Counted from the stretch's first letter, positions 21,574 to 30,484 are shown. The stretch is DNA of 64,000 bases from Leucobacter sp. UT-8R-CII-1-4 (GCF_030010235.1 NZ_JASCRS010000002.1:1-64000); one strand, 5' to 3'. The notes: generated by a model not told the origin, from the letters alone. Numbers and translations: made by a program.

Positions 21574-21611
21574 AGAGCCCGGGTCAAACGCTGATGCGTG
21601 ACCCGGGCTCT
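21574..21611 (-). terminator. Rho-independent terminator after tsf
   Basis: On the minus strand a long stem (AGAGCCCGGGTCA paired with TGACCCGGGCTCT, inner CGC-ATCA-GCG) is followed by a short TTTCCTT. It begins 11 bases after the tsf stop and separates rpsB-tsf from pyrH. Confidence 0.88.
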
Positions 21612-21621
21612 TTAGAGCGTG

Positions 21622-22452
21622 TTAGGCGCCAACCTTGCTACGAGCAAAGCCCTTAACGGTGATGCCAGCAGCCTCGGCTACCTTTGCAACCTCGCGCTTT
21701 TCAGCGTCGAGTGCGTGCACCTGCTCGTTCAGAACAACCTGCTTGAAGAATGCGTTGAGGCGACCCTCAACGATCTTTGGCAGTGCTGCCTCTGGCTTGC
21801 CCTCGTTGAGCGAGATTTCGGTAACGAGCGCGCGCTCCTTCTCGACATCTGCCTCAGGAACCTCTTCGCGAACCACGAACAGTGGATCAGCGAACGAGAT
21901 GTGCTGAGCGATGCTGAGAGCAGCCTTGTCGTCTGCACCTTCGTAACCAACAACAACACCGATCTGCGGTGGCAGATCCTTCGAGGTGCGGTGCAGGTAA
22001 ACAGCGGTTGCAGGTGCCTCGATGCGAGTTACCTTACGCAGCACGATGCGCTCGCCGATGATCGCCGACTCGTCGGTGATCAGATCGCCGACGGTCTTGC
22101 CATCAGCAGGAGCCGCGAGTGCAGCCTCTACATCAGCAGCGCCAGCGGCCGAGATTGCGTCGAGAACCTGCTCGCCGAGTGCAAGGAACTTCTCGTTCTT
22201 TGCAACAAAGTCGGTCTCGCAGACGAGCTCGATCATGGTTGCGGCGCCCTCGCTCTGACGAACGCCAACCATACCCTCGCTAGCCTCGCGGCCCTCGCGC
22301 TTTGCAACACCCTTCAGGCCCTTGAGACGCAGGATCTCAATCGCCTTCTCGATATCGCCTTCAGCTTCTACGAGAGCGTTCTTGCTGTCGAGCATGCCAG
22401 CACCGAGGCGCTCGCGAAGCTCCTTCACAGCGGCCATGCTTACTGCAGCCAT
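21622..22452 (-). CDS. tsf: Elongation factor Ts
   Basis: EF-Ts, 276 residues, recycles EF-Tu by exchanging GDP for GTP. The UBA-like N-terminus has VKELRERLGAGMLDSKNAL, and the core signature is ELVCETDFVAKNEKF. The ATG at 22452 is preferred over Met6 because AAGGAG sits 7 bases upstream of it. It follows rpsB by 52 bases and ends at a strong terminator. Confidence 0.97.
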   Translation of the reverse strand: MAAVSMAAVKELRERLGAGMLDSKNALVEAEGDIEKAIEILRLKGLKGVAKREGREASEGMVGVRQSEGAATMIELVCETDFVAKNEKFLALGEQVLDAISAAGAADVEAALAAPADGKTVGDLITDESAIIGERIVLRKVTRIEAPATAVYLHRTSKDLPPQIGVVVGYEGADDKAALSIAQHISFADPLFVVREEVPEADVEKERALVTEISLNEGKPEAALPKIVEGRLNAFFKQVVLNEQVHALDAEKREVAKVAEAAGITVKGFARSKVGA

Positions 22453-22504
22453 GTGTGACTCCTTTTAGGAAAGTGTTGAAAGTTTATGAACCAGTTAGCC
22501 GAAA

Positions 22505-23338
22505 TTACTCAGCTGCGGGTGCTTCAGCTGCAGCATCGGCAGCAGGTGCCTCAGCAGCAGGTGCCTCAGCGGCGTCAGCACCGAGGAGCTCGACCTCCCA
22601 CTCAGCGAGCGGCTCTGCAGCAGCTTCGCTTTCGCCTTCAGCTGGCTTCTGGTGGCGCTCCATGAGGCCCTCAGCAGCAGCGTCAGCGATCACGCGGGTG
22701 AGCAGCGCAACCGAACGGATTGCGTCGTCGTTGCCCGGGATCGGGTAGGTGACCTCATCAGGGTCGCAGTTGGTGTCGAGGATGGCGATCACAGGGATGC
22801 CAAGCTTCTTCGCCTCGTCAATAGCGAGGTGCTCTTTCTTGGTGTCTACTACCCAGAGAGCCGAAGGGGTCTTCGTCATGTGGCGGATGCCGCCAAGCGA
22901 CTTCTGCAGCTTCTCGAGCTCGCGCTTCTTGAGCAGCAGTTCCTTCTTGGTGAAGCCACTGGTGGTGCCTTCGAAGTCGAGCTGCTCGAGCTCCTTCATC
23001 TTCTCAAGACGACCGGTAACGGTGTTGAAGTTGGTCAGCAGACCACCCAGCCAGCGCTGGTTTACGTATGGCTGGTTCACGCGGTCAGCCTGCTCAGCGA
23101 TTGCTTCCTGAGCCTGCTTCTTGGTGCCAACGAAGAGGATGTTGCCGCCACGTGCAACGGTGTTCTTCACGAACTCGTAAGCCTCATCGATGTAACCCAG
23201 CGACTGCTGCAGGTCAATGATGTAGATGCCCGAACGCTCGGTGAAGATGAAACGCTTCATCTTTGGGTTCCAGCGGCGGGTCTGGTGTCCGAAGTGAACA
23301 CCGCTGTCGAGCAGCTGGCGAATGGTTACGACGGCCAT
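22505..23338 (-). CDS. rpsB: 30S ribosomal protein S2
   Basis: S2, 277 residues. The start [19 protein letters not shown] is the family N-terminus and is preceded by AGGAG at 8 bases; an open frame extends 12 codons further without support. Other blocks are [29 protein letters not shown] and [16 protein letters not shown]. The C-terminus carries an Ala/Glu/Pro-rich tail ([12 protein letters not shown]...) beyond the ribosomal fold, common in actinobacteria. Confidence 0.98.
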   Translation of the reverse strand: MAVVTIRQLLDSGVHFGHQTRRWNPKMKRFIFTERSGIYIIDLQQSLGYIDEAYEFVKNTVARGGNILFVGTKKQAQEAIAEQADRVNQPYVNQRWLGGLLTNFNTVTGRLEKMKELEQLDFEGTTSGFTKKELLLKKRELEKLQKSLGGIRHMTKTPSALWVVDTKKEHLAIDEAKKLGIPVIAILDTNCDPDEVTYPIPGNDDAIRSVALLTRVIADAAAEGLMERHQKPAEGESEAAAEPLAEWEVELLGADAAEAPAAEAPAADAAAEAPAAE

Positions 23339-23676
23339 GGCCGGTCTCCTATTCTGCACGCCAAAATGGCGCACTATTGCGGTTAATATTCGATACCGTC
23401 GGTATCAAATCCTGGTGCCCAGGAACCACCACTGATGTCAGCTCAGCTTTCACAGAGAAGAAACCAGACCGTTGGTGGCCAAACACAGAACTTAAAGCTC
23501 AGCGCGGGCACGCGAAGTCACCCCTTTCGAGGTGCTCGTCTAGCTTAGCATCTTCATTGTCATCAAGATGCGCGCTCCACGCCGATTTTCAGCTCACATC
23601 CCGTGTTTTTTCGTTTCGGCCCAGTCGGCTGTGCAAAGCCGAGTATTTTGCGGTGGATCGTGAGAGTGTCACCCCC
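23339..23676. other. Divergent intergenic region between rpsB and the M23 peptidase gene
   Basis: I see no gene in this stretch. It must hold the rpsB promoter and leader. A 15-base near-palindrome (GATACCGTCGGTATC) lies at 23392-23406, about 54 bases upstream of the rpsB start, and a small GCCA-AAA-TGGC hairpin lies just downstream of it. A TAAGCT -10-like element reads on the minus strand at 23542-23547, but I find no good -35 for it. The palindrome could be an operator or part of an rpsB leader structure. Confidence 0.5.
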
Positions 23677-24156
23677 ATGAACCTCATAACACTCATCTCT
23701 GCTCTTGCGCTCATTCCCTTCGGCTCCGCGCACCTGCCCACCTCGCACACGCCACCGAACCTGTGGTTGCCACCAACCTCGGCTCCACTCACCGTGTCAT
23801 CGTTCTACGATCTGCCGCACGGAAAATACCAGGCGGGCCATCGCGGAATTGATCTCCCCAGCAATCCCGGCACACTCGTACGAGCACCAACGGCGGGCAT
23901 CGTGAGCTTTGTAGGCACCGTCGTAGACAGGCCAACCATCTCAATTCGAGTGGCAAGTAATACCGTCCTATCAATCGAACCCGTGCAAAGCGAACTGAAA
24001 GAGGGCGAAACAATCAGCAAAGGGCAAAGTCTTGGCACAGTTGCCGAAGGCGGCCACTGCTCCCTGAGCTGCACTCATCTGGGTGTCCGAGTGAACGACG
24101 AATACGTAAACCCGCTCAGATTCTTTCGAGGCAAAGCGGAGCTGATCGCTTGGTGA
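23677..24156 (+). CDS. Secreted M23-family peptidase (LytM-like)
   Basis: About 159 residues with an N-terminal hydrophobic signal (LITLISALALIPFGSA). The peptidase core has AGHRGIDLP (zinc ligands His and Asp) and a C-terminal THLGVRVNDEYVNPL (third His). The common HLH pair is reduced to one His in a Cys-containing context (GGHCSLSCTHLG), as I recall for small actinobacterial M23 proteins encoded beside rpsB. It may cut peptidoglycan cross-links or serve as a regulator of another hydrolase. An in-frame GTG at 23653 is an alternative start. It diverges from rpsB. Confidence 0.9.
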   Translation: MNLITLISALALIPFGSAHLPTSHTPPNLWLPPTSAPLTVSSFYDLPHGKYQAGHRGIDLPSNPGTLVRAPTAGIVSFVGTVVDRPTISIRVASNTVLSIEPVQSELKEGETISKGQSLGTVAEGGHCSLSCTHLGVRVNDEYVNPLRFFRGKAELIAW

Positions 24157-24203
24157 GCGCGAAAGGGCCGAAACGGTGCAGCGCTTCGACACAAGTGCGA
24201 GAT

Positions 24204-24995
24204 TCAGCGGCGCTGCGAAAAGGCGGTCGTGTATAGGCACACGCTCGCAGCTGTGGCAAGATTCAGCGATTCGGCGCTGCCATAAATAGGCAGGCGCATG
24301 GCACGGTCGGCAAGCAAACGATCCTGCTCGGTGAGCCCTCGGGCTTCGTTTCCAAATACCCAGGCGGTCGGCGCCGCGAGGCGCTCGTCGTCGATGCCGA
24401 GTTCTTCGCCATTCACATCTGCTGCAATCACCTGTAAGCCAGCGGCCCGCGCGACGCCAATAGCCTCCTCAAGGCTGCCTGCGATTGCGACGGGAAGGTG
24501 AAAGAGCGAGCCCGTGGTTGAGCGTACAACCTTCGGGTTCCAGGGATCGATGCTCTCCCCCGCGAAGATCACCGCGTCGGCGCCCGCGGCGTCTGCCGCC
24601 CGCAACACAGTTCCCGCGTTACCGGGATCACGAACCTCGTGCAGCACAGCGACAAGCTTGGCGTCAGCGAGCGCTTCAACAAGCGATACCTCAACGATGC
24701 GAGCCACGGCAACAACACCCTGAGGCTGCACCGTCTGCGCCATCGCAGCGAGCACCTCATCAGTAACACGAACAATTTCAACATCCGCAGCATCGGCCAG
24801 TCGATCAATCTCAAACTGCCACGATTCGCCACCCATCGTGGCGTAGACGGTGACCGCGCGATCCGCCGCGTAAGTCAGAAGCTCCCGAACCGCAAGTGGA
24901 CCCTCAACCAAAAACTGCCCCAGCGCGAGACGATCTTTTTTGCGGGCAAGTGCTGCAATACGACGGACTCGTGGTGCTTTTGGGTTCTCAATCAC
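24204..24995 (-). CDS. SpoU/TrmH-family RNA 2'-O-methyltransferase
   Basis: A 263-residue SPOUT enzyme that methylates ribose 2'-OH in rRNA or tRNA using SAM. The N-terminal substrate-binding domain (RIAALARKKDRLALGQFLVEGPLAVRELL) is followed by the knotted domain. Its three motifs are visible: EVRDPGNAGTVLRAADAAG, WVFGNEARGL and LPIYGSAESLNLATAAS. It lies just downstream of rplT in the same direction, a common actinobacterial arrangement. The exact RNA target cannot be read from sequence. Confidence 0.95.
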   Translation of the reverse strand: MIENPKAPRVRRIAALARKKDRLALGQFLVEGPLAVRELLTYAADRAVTVYATMGGESWQFEIDRLADAADVEIVRVTDEVLAAMAQTVQPQGVVAVARIVEVSLVEALADAKLVAVLHEVRDPGNAGTVLRAADAAGADAVIFAGESIDPWNPKVVRSTTGSLFHLPVAIAGSLEEAIGVARAAGLQVIAADVNGEELGIDDERLAAPTAWVFGNEARGLTEQDRLLADRAMRLPIYGSAESLNLATAASVCLYTTAFSQRR

Positions 24996-25127
24996 CTCAC
25001 AAATCTACCAGCCACGAAGCATTTGCAAGTCGGTCGCATCCTGACGAACTGCCGCGCGCAGACTGCCAAGGAGACCCTACAAAAGCAGCCCACACACCAC
25101 GCGCAAACCCGCTGCGAACCGCGCACG

Positions 25128-25178
25128 ACCCGAACAAAACAAAAAGGATCGCCCACCGAAACGGTGAGCGATCCTTTT
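25128..25178 (-). terminator. Rho-independent terminator after rplT
   Basis: On the minus strand a 17-bp stem (AAAAGGATCGCTCACCG with CGGTGGGCGATCCTTTT, loop TTT) runs into TTTTTGTTTTGTTC. It starts 16 bases after rplT and closes infC-rpmI-rplT. Confidence 0.95.
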
Positions 25179-25193
25179 AAAAGAGTCAGAGAC

Positions 25194-25580
25194 TTACGCT
25201 GCGGTCTTCGCTGCGTTGACGTCTTCTGGGAGAGCCTTCTTGGCAACCTCGACGAGTGCTGCGAACGATGCTGGCTCGTTGGTAGCAAGCTCGCTGAGCA
25301 TACGACGGTCAACCTCAACGCCTGCAAGACCGAGGCCCTGGATGAAGCGGTTGTAGGTCAGGCCGTTAGCGCGTGCGCCAGCGTTGATGCGCTGGATCCA
25401 AAGGCGACGGAAGTCACCCTTCTTCTTGCGACGGTCGTTGTACGAGTAGACCAGCGAGTGGGTAACCTGCTCCTTGGCCTTACGGTACAGGCGTGAACGC
25501 TGTCCGCGGTAGCCCTCGGCGCGCTCAAGGATAACGCGACGCTTCTTGTGGGCGTTAACGGCCCGCTTTACTCTTGCCAT
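25194..25580 (-). CDS. rplT: 50S ribosomal protein L20
   Basis: L20, 128 residues. It begins [15 protein letters not shown], followed by [17 protein letters not shown] and [19 protein letters not shown]. It binds 23S rRNA early in 50S assembly and in several bacteria represses its own operon. It is 41 bases downstream of rpmI. Confidence 0.98.
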   Translation of the reverse strand: MARVKRAVNAHKKRRVILERAEGYRGQRSRLYRKAKEQVTHSLVYSYNDRRKKKGDFRRLWIQRINAGARANGLTYNRFIQGLGLAGVEVDRRMLSELATNEPASFAALVEVAKKALPEDVNAAKTAA

Positions 25581-25621
25581 TTCAGTTCTTCCTTAAAAAT
25601 TCTCGTAAGCGATGGGGGTGC

Positions 25622-25816
25622 TTAGCGCACCAGCAGCTTCTTGGCCTGCTTGACGTCACCAGCCGAAAGCACCTGGTCTGCGTTCAGACGGCGCTTACGC
25701 TTTGAGGCCTTCACCTCGAGGTTGTGGCGCATGCCAGCCTGCTGCTTCATCAGCTTGCCGCTGCCGGTTACCTTGAACCGCTTCTTGGCCCCCGAGTGGG
25801 TCTTCTGCTTAGGCAT
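25622..25816 (-). CDS. rpmI: 50S ribosomal protein L35
   Basis: L35, 64 residues, basic throughout: [21 protein letters not shown], then [14 protein letters not shown] and a C-terminal [14 protein letters not shown] is 5-6 bases upstream of the ATG. Middle gene of infC-rpmI-rplT. Confidence 0.98.
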   Translation of the reverse strand: MPKQKTHSGAKKRFKVTGSGKLMKQQAGMRHNLEVKASKRKRRLNADQVLSAGDVKQAKKLLVR

Positions 25817-25908
25817 CTCTATCTCCTTGTTCCTAAAACTAAAAGTCTGGGTCGAGTTCAGACTGAACCCGTGGCATCAAGCGCTGCAATTACTTCAGCG
25901 CGTGCGCC

Positions 25909-26523
25909 CTATTCGGCTGAATCGCCCGAGTCGGCTTCGTCTGCCGGCTTGTCAGCGCGGCGAGTTGCCTTTTCCTCGGCACGGCGAGCGTTCTGCTCAG
26001 CCTTTGCTTCGCTCTTGTTCTTGAGCGGCGCGATCACCATAACCATGTTGCGGCCGTCAATGCGCGGTGCGCTTTCAACAGTGCCGAACTCGGCAATGTC
26101 TTCTGCGAACTGCTGAAGCAAACGGACACCCATCTCTGGACGTGACTGCTCACGACCGCGGAAGAGGATCATTGCCTTGACCTTGTCGCCCTGGGTAAGG
26201 AACCCAATTGCGCGCTTAGCCTTGGTCTCATAATCGTGCTTATCGATCTTCAGACGGAAGCGGACCTCTTTGAGCACGGTGTTCGCCTGGTTTCGGCGAG
26301 CTTCCTTTGCCTTCTGAGCAGCTTCGTACTTGAACTTGCCGAAGTCCATGATCTTGGCCACGGGTGGCTTCGAGTTTGGGGCTACCTCGACCAGGTCGAG
26401 ATCGGCATCCTGTGCGAGGCGCAGAGCGGTGTGGATCGGGACCACGCCGACCTGTTCGCCGCTGGGACCGACCAAACGCACTTCCTTGGCGTTGATTCGT
26501 TCGTTTGTACGGGGATCGCTGAT
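25909..26523 (-). CDS. infC: Translation initiation factor IF-3, probable AUC start
   Basis: IF-3, about 204 residues, keeps subunits apart and checks start-codon fidelity. Blocks: [44 protein letters not shown] and [17 protein letters not shown]; the C-terminal ~35 residues are a charged Ala/Glu/Arg tail. No ATG or GTG sits at the homology start. TAAGGAG is followed by CCGGCG and then ATC AGC GAT CCC, so I set the start at ATC (26523). Non-standard starts such as AUU are known for infC and allow IF-3 to repress its own translation. A GTG ten codons upstream is possible, but it would place the Shine-Dalgarno sequence inside the gene. Confidence 0.93.
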   Translation of the reverse strand: MSDPRTNERINAKEVRLVGPSGEQVGVVPIHTALRLAQDADLDLVEVAPNSKPPVAKIMDFGKFKYEAAQKAKEARRNQANTVLKEVRFRLKIDKHDYETKAKRAIGFLTQGDKVKAMILFRGREQSRPEMGVRLLQQFAEDIAEFGTVESAPRIDGRNMVMVIAPLKNKSEAKAEQNARRAEEKATRRADKPADEADSGDSAE

Positions 26524-26731
26524 CGCCGGCTCCTTAGATCTTGTGCTGCACACCCGAGGGCGTTGCTAGCTCAGTTCATTGCAAGCACAGATCCGAAACA
26601 CCGCATGCGCTGTTCCACACCCTTCGTAAGCTGTTTCATTCGAAACGGGGTGTCAACTACCCGGTAGCCTGTATATCGGCGTCGGGTGGGAGGTTCTCCA
26701 CTTGCAAGTTCTCGGCAGATGACCGTGAACC
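26524..26731 (-). promoter_or_regulatory. Long structured leader of infC-rpmI-rplT
   Basis: About 208 bases lie between the predicted transcription start and infC. Two hairpins can be drawn on the minus strand. One is GTGGAG-AAC-CTCCCAC near 26675-26695. The other is a larger one opening with ACACCC and closing with GGGTGT, with an inner GTTTC-GAAT-GAAAC. An upstream open frame with a GTG at 26553 also overlaps. Such a leader is a natural site for control by IF-3 or L20, but the structure resembles no family I can name. Confidence 0.5.
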
Positions 26732-26737
26732 TTTAGA

Positions 26738-26766
26738 ATCTTAGCAAGACTCAGACGAGCATGCAA
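26738..26766 (-). promoter_or_regulatory. Promoter of infC-rpmI-rplT
   Basis: Minus-strand TTGCAT (26761-26766), a 17-base spacer and TAAGAT (26738-26743) form a near-consensus promoter. It lies only 28 bases from the ATG of the divergent DUF1844 gene. Confidence 0.75.
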
Positions 26767-26793
26767 CATAACCAACACAAGGGGAATTACCGA

Positions 26794-27150
26794 ATGAGTG
26801 ACCAGCAGTTCTCAGAGCCGACAGACGCCCAGAACGCGGCGCGCGATATTGCGGAGGTACCCGCAGTTGAGATCATCACCGCTGCGGCAGTGAACCTCCT
26901 CAGCGCAGCGGCGATCAAGTGCGGCCTGTCTGATGACCCAGAGAACGAAACTGACCTCGATGAGGCACGCAAGCTGATCAATGCCCTGGCCGGTCTCATC
27001 ACCGCTGGCGCACCCGAAATTAGTGACTCGCACGCTCGCCCACTGCGCGATGGCCTTCGCTCGGTACAGCTCGCTTTCCGCGAGGCTTCGGCGATTCCTG
27101 ACGCTCCAGGCAAGGGACCAGGCGAGAAGTACACCGGTTCGGTGATCTAA
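26794..27150 (+). CDS. DUF1844 family protein
   Basis: A 118-residue acidic protein. The DUF1844 core is visible as EVPAVEIITAAAVNLLSAAAIKCGL, followed by DLDEARKLINALAGLI. Helical, no membrane segment or catalytic motif; function unknown. It is commonly found beside infC in actinobacteria, here divergent from it. The ATG at 26794 follows AAGGGGAA. It ends at a hairpin shared with lrp. Confidence 0.9.
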   Translation: MSDQQFSEPTDAQNAARDIAEVPAVEIITAAAVNLLSAAAIKCGLSDDPENETDLDEARKLINALAGLITAGAPEISDSHARPLRDGLRSVQLAFREASAIPDAPGKGPGEKYTGSVI

Positions 27151-27186
27151 ACGACCTGGCTTCGGCTGCACTCGGAGCCAATTGCC

Positions 27187-27236
27187 CACATCGCGCTGCG
27201 CACTCTCCCCTAGCGGGAACTGCGCGGCGCGATGTG
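27187..27236. terminator. Hairpin between DUF1844 and lrp, spanning the lrp stop codon
   Basis: A 16-base inverted repeat (CACATCGCGCTGCGCA with TGCGCGGCGCGATGTG, 15 of 16 matched) encloses an 18-base loop that contains the lrp stop. There is no T-tract. It could end transcription from both convergent genes. The right arm is also coding sequence for the lrp C-terminus. Confidence 0.6.
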
Positions 27237-27674
27237 CGTTCCGGGCACAATGTCCTTCATCGCAAAGTGCGAACTTGCCGTACCGAGCCCCGGGATAGAC
27301 ATGATCTTTTGGGTGAGAAATACCTCATAGGCAACAAGATCCGCTACTGCCACTCGCAAGAAATAGTCGGGTCGACCAAAGAGCCGCTTAAACTCGACAA
27401 CTTCATCAAGAGCTGCAACCGTAGCTTCGAAGGTCTGCACAATACGCGCGTCTTGGCTGGTGAGATCAACATCAATCAGCACCTCGAAGCCTCTACCTAC
27501 CCGGCTCGGGTCGACCACCGCTCGGTAGCCGAGAATCACTCCATCGCTTTCAAGCCGCTGCACCCGACGCAGGCAAGGACCTGGGGTGAGCCCAATCCGA
27601 GCAGCCAGCTCCACGTTGCTCAACCGACCATCCGCTTGCAGTTCAGCAATAATTGCTCGATCTAGCGCATCCAT
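27210..27674 (-). CDS. lrp: Lrp/AsnC-family transcriptional regulator
   Basis: A 154-residue regulator with an N-terminal winged helix (LDRAIIAELQADGRLSNVEL, AARIGLTPGPCLRRVQRLE) and a C-terminal ligand-binding RAM domain (VDLTSQDARIVQTFEA to SIPGLGTASSHFAM). It diverges from azlC-azlD across an 80-base gap. In Corynebacterium glutamicum an Lrp protein diverges from brnFE and activates this branched-chain amino acid and methionine exporter when those amino acids build up. The same logic is inferred here. Confidence 0.93.
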   Translation of the reverse strand: MDALDRAIIAELQADGRLSNVELAARIGLTPGPCLRRVQRLESDGVILGYRAVVDPSRVGRGFEVLIDVDLTSQDARIVQTFEATVAALDEVVEFKRLFGRPDYFLRVAVADLVAYEVFLTQKIMSIPGLGTASSHFAMKDIVPGTHIAPRSSR

Positions 27675-27754
27675 GCACTGATCATTGCACGAATGTTACA
27701 TTCAGGGGTCGTTTCGGCATGCACATTGCAGAAACTTTGCGGCATCATTGTGGG

Positions 27755-28498
27755 ATGCCACGCAATACCACTGAGCCCGCAGCACACAACGCTGTAGCCG
27801 CCAGCAAAGCAGAACTTCGCAAGGGCGCGGTCGACTCACTCGGTGTCGGCATCGGCATTTTCCCACTCGGCCTCGCCCTCGGCGTGCTTGTTGTGCAAGC
27901 CGGGCTGCCCTGGTGGTTGGCGCCCGCGCTGTCCATAGGTATTTTCGCTGGATCAGTCGAACTCTTGCTGGTAAGCATGATCGCGGCTTCCACCCCACTG
28001 CTCACCATCGCTGCCACCGTGTTCGCCCTTAACTTTCGGCACGTGTTCTATCCACTCAGCTTTCCCATTCAAGCGGTGAAACCCGGCCTCGGTCGCGCCT
28101 ACTCCGTCTACGCAATGATCGACGAGGCGTATGCGACGTATGTGCTGATGCCCGCCGAGAAGCTCAGCTCCGCTCGAATGCTCACCGGTCAGCTCCTCAT
28201 GCAGCTGTACTGGGTGAGCGGAGGCCTTGCCGGGGTTCTACTTGCGAGCCTGATGCCAGAACCGCTTGAGGGGTTTGAATTCGCGCTCGTTGCGCTCTTC
28301 ATTGTGATGGCCCTCGACGCTGTGCGATCCAAGCGTGAAATACCCTCTGTTGTGCTGGCAGGACTTTCAGTAGCGCTCGCGACAGTTACTTTCCCAGAAG
28401 CGCAATTGTTGGCAGCTCTCGGCATCTTCACGCTCACCCTCATTGCACGATATTTCTGGCCGAATAACCGCGGTGAGCAGGAGGCAAACAATGCCTAG
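27755..28498 (+). CDS. azlC: AzlC/BrnF-family branched-chain amino acid exporter, large subunit
   Basis: A 247-residue membrane protein with about seven segments; it is not an ABC permease despite frequent labelling. Family hallmarks: LGVGIGIFPLGLALGVLVVQAGLPWW and FALNFRHVFYPLSF with the invariant NFRH. The start ATG at 27755 gives a short soluble N-terminus; the open frame upstream lies in the lrp promoter. It overlaps azlD by 8 bp. Confidence 0.93.
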   Translation: MPRNTTEPAAHNAVAASKAELRKGAVDSLGVGIGIFPLGLALGVLVVQAGLPWWLAPALSIGIFAGSVELLLVSMIAASTPLLTIAATVFALNFRHVFYPLSFPIQAVKPGLGRAYSVYAMIDEAYATYVLMPAEKLSSARMLTGQLLMQLYWVSGGLAGVLLASLMPEPLEGFEFALVALFIVMALDAVRSKREIPSVVLAGLSVALATVTFPEAQLLAALGIFTLTLIARYFWPNNRGEQEANNA

Positions 28499-28817
28499 CA
28501 CCTGGTACATGATCTCGGTGGTGCTCGTCGCAGGTGGCATCACGCTGCTATTGCGAGCCCTGCCGTTTGCGATCTTGAAGCCCCTGCGCAAATCAAAATT
28601 TGTGCAGTCGCTTGGCCGCTGGATGCCAGCAGGAATTCTCGTAATTCTCGCTGTCGTCATGCTCGGAAATGAAATTGCGGCCAGGCCCGGCAAAATCTGG
28701 ATCGTCGCTGTCGCTTCGGGTGCGACCGTGCTCACTCATCTGCTCGGAAGGCGGCGAGCGCTGCTCAGCATCTTCGTAGGCACCGCCGTCTACATTGTGC
28801 TGCTGAATATGTTCTAG
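28491..28817 (+). CDS. azlD: AzlD/BrnE-family exporter, small subunit
   Basis: A 108-residue protein with four membrane segments, including RALPFAILKPLRKS and WMPAGILVILAVVML, typical of AzlD. The ATG lies inside the azlC end and follows AGGAGG. It works only with AzlC in the export pair. The gene ends 20 bases from convergent sseB without a visible terminator. Confidence 0.92.
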   Translation: MPSTWYMISVVLVAGGITLLLRALPFAILKPLRKSKFVQSLGRWMPAGILVILAVVMLGNEIAARPGKIWIVAVASGATVLTHLLGRRRALLSIFVGTAVYIVLLNMF

Positions 28818-28837
28818 CCAGGGGCAAGCAGCTTCAG

Positions 28838-29719
28838 CTACATCACGCGCAAGCGCAATGAGTCGACACCCGCGGCAATAACCGGGCTAGCAGCCCAGCG
28901 CTGCTGCACCAGCGCGATCACCTCAGCGAGCGAAGCCTGGTCAAGCCCCGATTGAAGAGTGAGCACCACGTCAAGTTCCGGTGCCAGCAACCGAGCCTGC
29001 GGATCAGCCGGGACCAGCGCGATCGAATCGACCCGAGGCTCCCCCGAGACGCTCTCCGCAAACGCTGCAAGGACCGCTTGATCGTGCCACGCGATTGGAG
29101 CCTCCTGCAGAAGCGCGACGGCCTCTAGCTGGGTGCGCCGCACTCCAAGCTCGGCCTCTGGCGTTCCCGGGTCAACGATGATCAAGTCAGTCTGCTCTTG
29201 GGCTGCTGCAACCGCAGCCTGTGGCATTGGCACGGGGATCGGCCGTGCCTCTGGATTCCAGGCACGCATGGTCTCAACCGAGCTGAAGACAGGCAACACT
29301 TTTCGTCCGTCGGGCCCGCCGATTGTCACAATCGACAATTCTTGAGTCTTTTCGACCACTTTCCCCTCGGGCGTGAGACCAAGATCACCCGCCTCGGCAA
29401 GAAGCGGAATCAGCACTCGCGATCCGCCGAGGGCCAGCAAAGCTGCCGTGTGCGCAGCGGCAAGCTCGTCCAGAGCCTCCTCGATCGAGCGTTCCCCACG
29501 GCCGAGAGATGCTGCCGTCTCACGAAGTTTTGCAACAGCAACTCGAAGCGCTTCGGGAGTCGCGCCGTCATCACCGGCAAAGGCCGTTTCGTGATGATCA
29601 AAGGTTCGCCCCGCCCACGGAAACCCCGCAGAATCGGCTGCGCCACCGGGTACCAGACTTGCTGGTACTCCGGTCGAGCGCGGCACGTCACCCGTTGAGG
29701 GAAGCTTTTCGATTGCCAT
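28838..29719 (-). CDS. SseB family protein
   Basis: A 293-residue cytoplasmic protein with an N-terminal SseB domain: AHTAALLALGGSRVLIPLLAE, followed by LPVFSSVETMRAWNPEARPIPV and LIVDPGTPEAELGVRR. The C-terminal ~110 residues resemble the SseB C-terminal domain. SseB-like proteins adjoin hisA in many actinobacteria; their cellular role is not established. It follows hisA by 18 bases. Confidence 0.88.
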   Translation of the reverse strand: MAIEKLPSTGDVPRSTGVPASLVPGGAADSAGFPWAGRTFDHHETAFAGDDGATPEALRVAVAKLRETAASLGRGERSIEEALDELAAAHTAALLALGGSRVLIPLLAEAGDLGLTPEGKVVEKTQELSIVTIGGPDGRKVLPVFSSVETMRAWNPEARPIPVPMPQAAVAAAQEQTDLIIVDPGTPEAELGVRRTQLEAVALLQEAPIAWHDQAVLAAFAESVSGEPRVDSIALVPADPQARLLAPELDVVLTLQSGLDQASLAEVIALVQQRWAASPVIAAGVDSLRLRVM

Positions 29720-29737
29720 TACGAATTACGCGGAGAA

Positions 29738-30484
29738 CTATCGTCCGGCGACGTCGAGAGCAGCTGGCAGCGTGAACGCGTCTGCGTAGAGCGCCTTGCC
29801 AACAATGGCGCCCTCGACTCCGATCGAGACCAGTTCGCGCAGTGCGGCGATGTCATCAAGGTTTGAGACGCCACCCGAAGCCACCACCGGCCGATCGGTG
29901 CGCTCACACACCTGACGCAGCAGATCAACGTTTGGACCGCGCAGGGTGCCATCCTTCGTCACATCGGTGACGACGTAGCGTGGGCAACCGGCATCCTCAA
30001 GACGTTCAAGGACCTCCCAAAGGTTGCCGCCGTCTTTGGTCCAGCCGCGTGCGGCGAGGGTTTCGCCGCGAACGTCGAGTCCCACAGCGATCTGTTCGCC
30101 GTAGCGGGCGATCGCAGCGCGGGTCCACTCTGGATTCTCCAGGGCAGCGGTGCCGAGGTTCACACGGGTCGCACCCAACTCAAGTGCTGCTTCGAGGCTC
30201 GCGTCGTCGCGAATGCCGCCAGAGAGCTCAATCTTTACGTGCTTTGACTGCTTCACAACCTTGCGCAGCAGTGCAGCATTGTTCCCGCGACCGAACGCCG
30301 CGTCTAGGTCAACGAGATGAATCCACTCTGCGCCCTGCTCGATCCAGTCGAGGGCAGCATCAACTGGGCTGCCGTAGTTGGTCTCGGTGCCTGCTTCGCC
30401 CTGAGTCAGGCGAACAGCTTTTCCATCGGCAACGTCGACGGCGGGCAGCAGTTCAAGCTTTGGCTGAGTATTCAGTTCAGTCAT
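29738..30484 (-). CDS. hisA: Phosphoribosyl-ProFAR isomerase HisA/PriA
   Basis: A 248-residue TIM-barrel isomerase of histidine synthesis. Visible are [19 protein letters not shown] (first catalytic Asp), [39 protein letters not shown] (second Asp) and [16 protein letters not shown]. Actinobacteria usually have PriA, which also performs the TrpF step. The LSGGIRDD and arginine-rich barrel loop fit this, but sequence alone does not prove dual function. It lies 59 bases after hisH. Confidence 0.94.
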   Translation of the reverse strand: MTELNTQPKLELLPAVDVADGKAVRLTQGEAGTETNYGSPVDAALDWIEQGAEWIHLVDLDAAFGRGNNAALLRKVVKQSKHVKIELSGGIRDDASLEAALELGATRVNLGTAALENPEWTRAAIARYGEQIAVGLDVRGETLAARGWTKDGGNLWEVLERLEDAGCPRYVVTDVTKDGTLRGPNVDLLRQVCERTDRPVVASGGVSNLDDIAALRELVSIGVEGAIVGKALYADAFTLPAALDVAGR

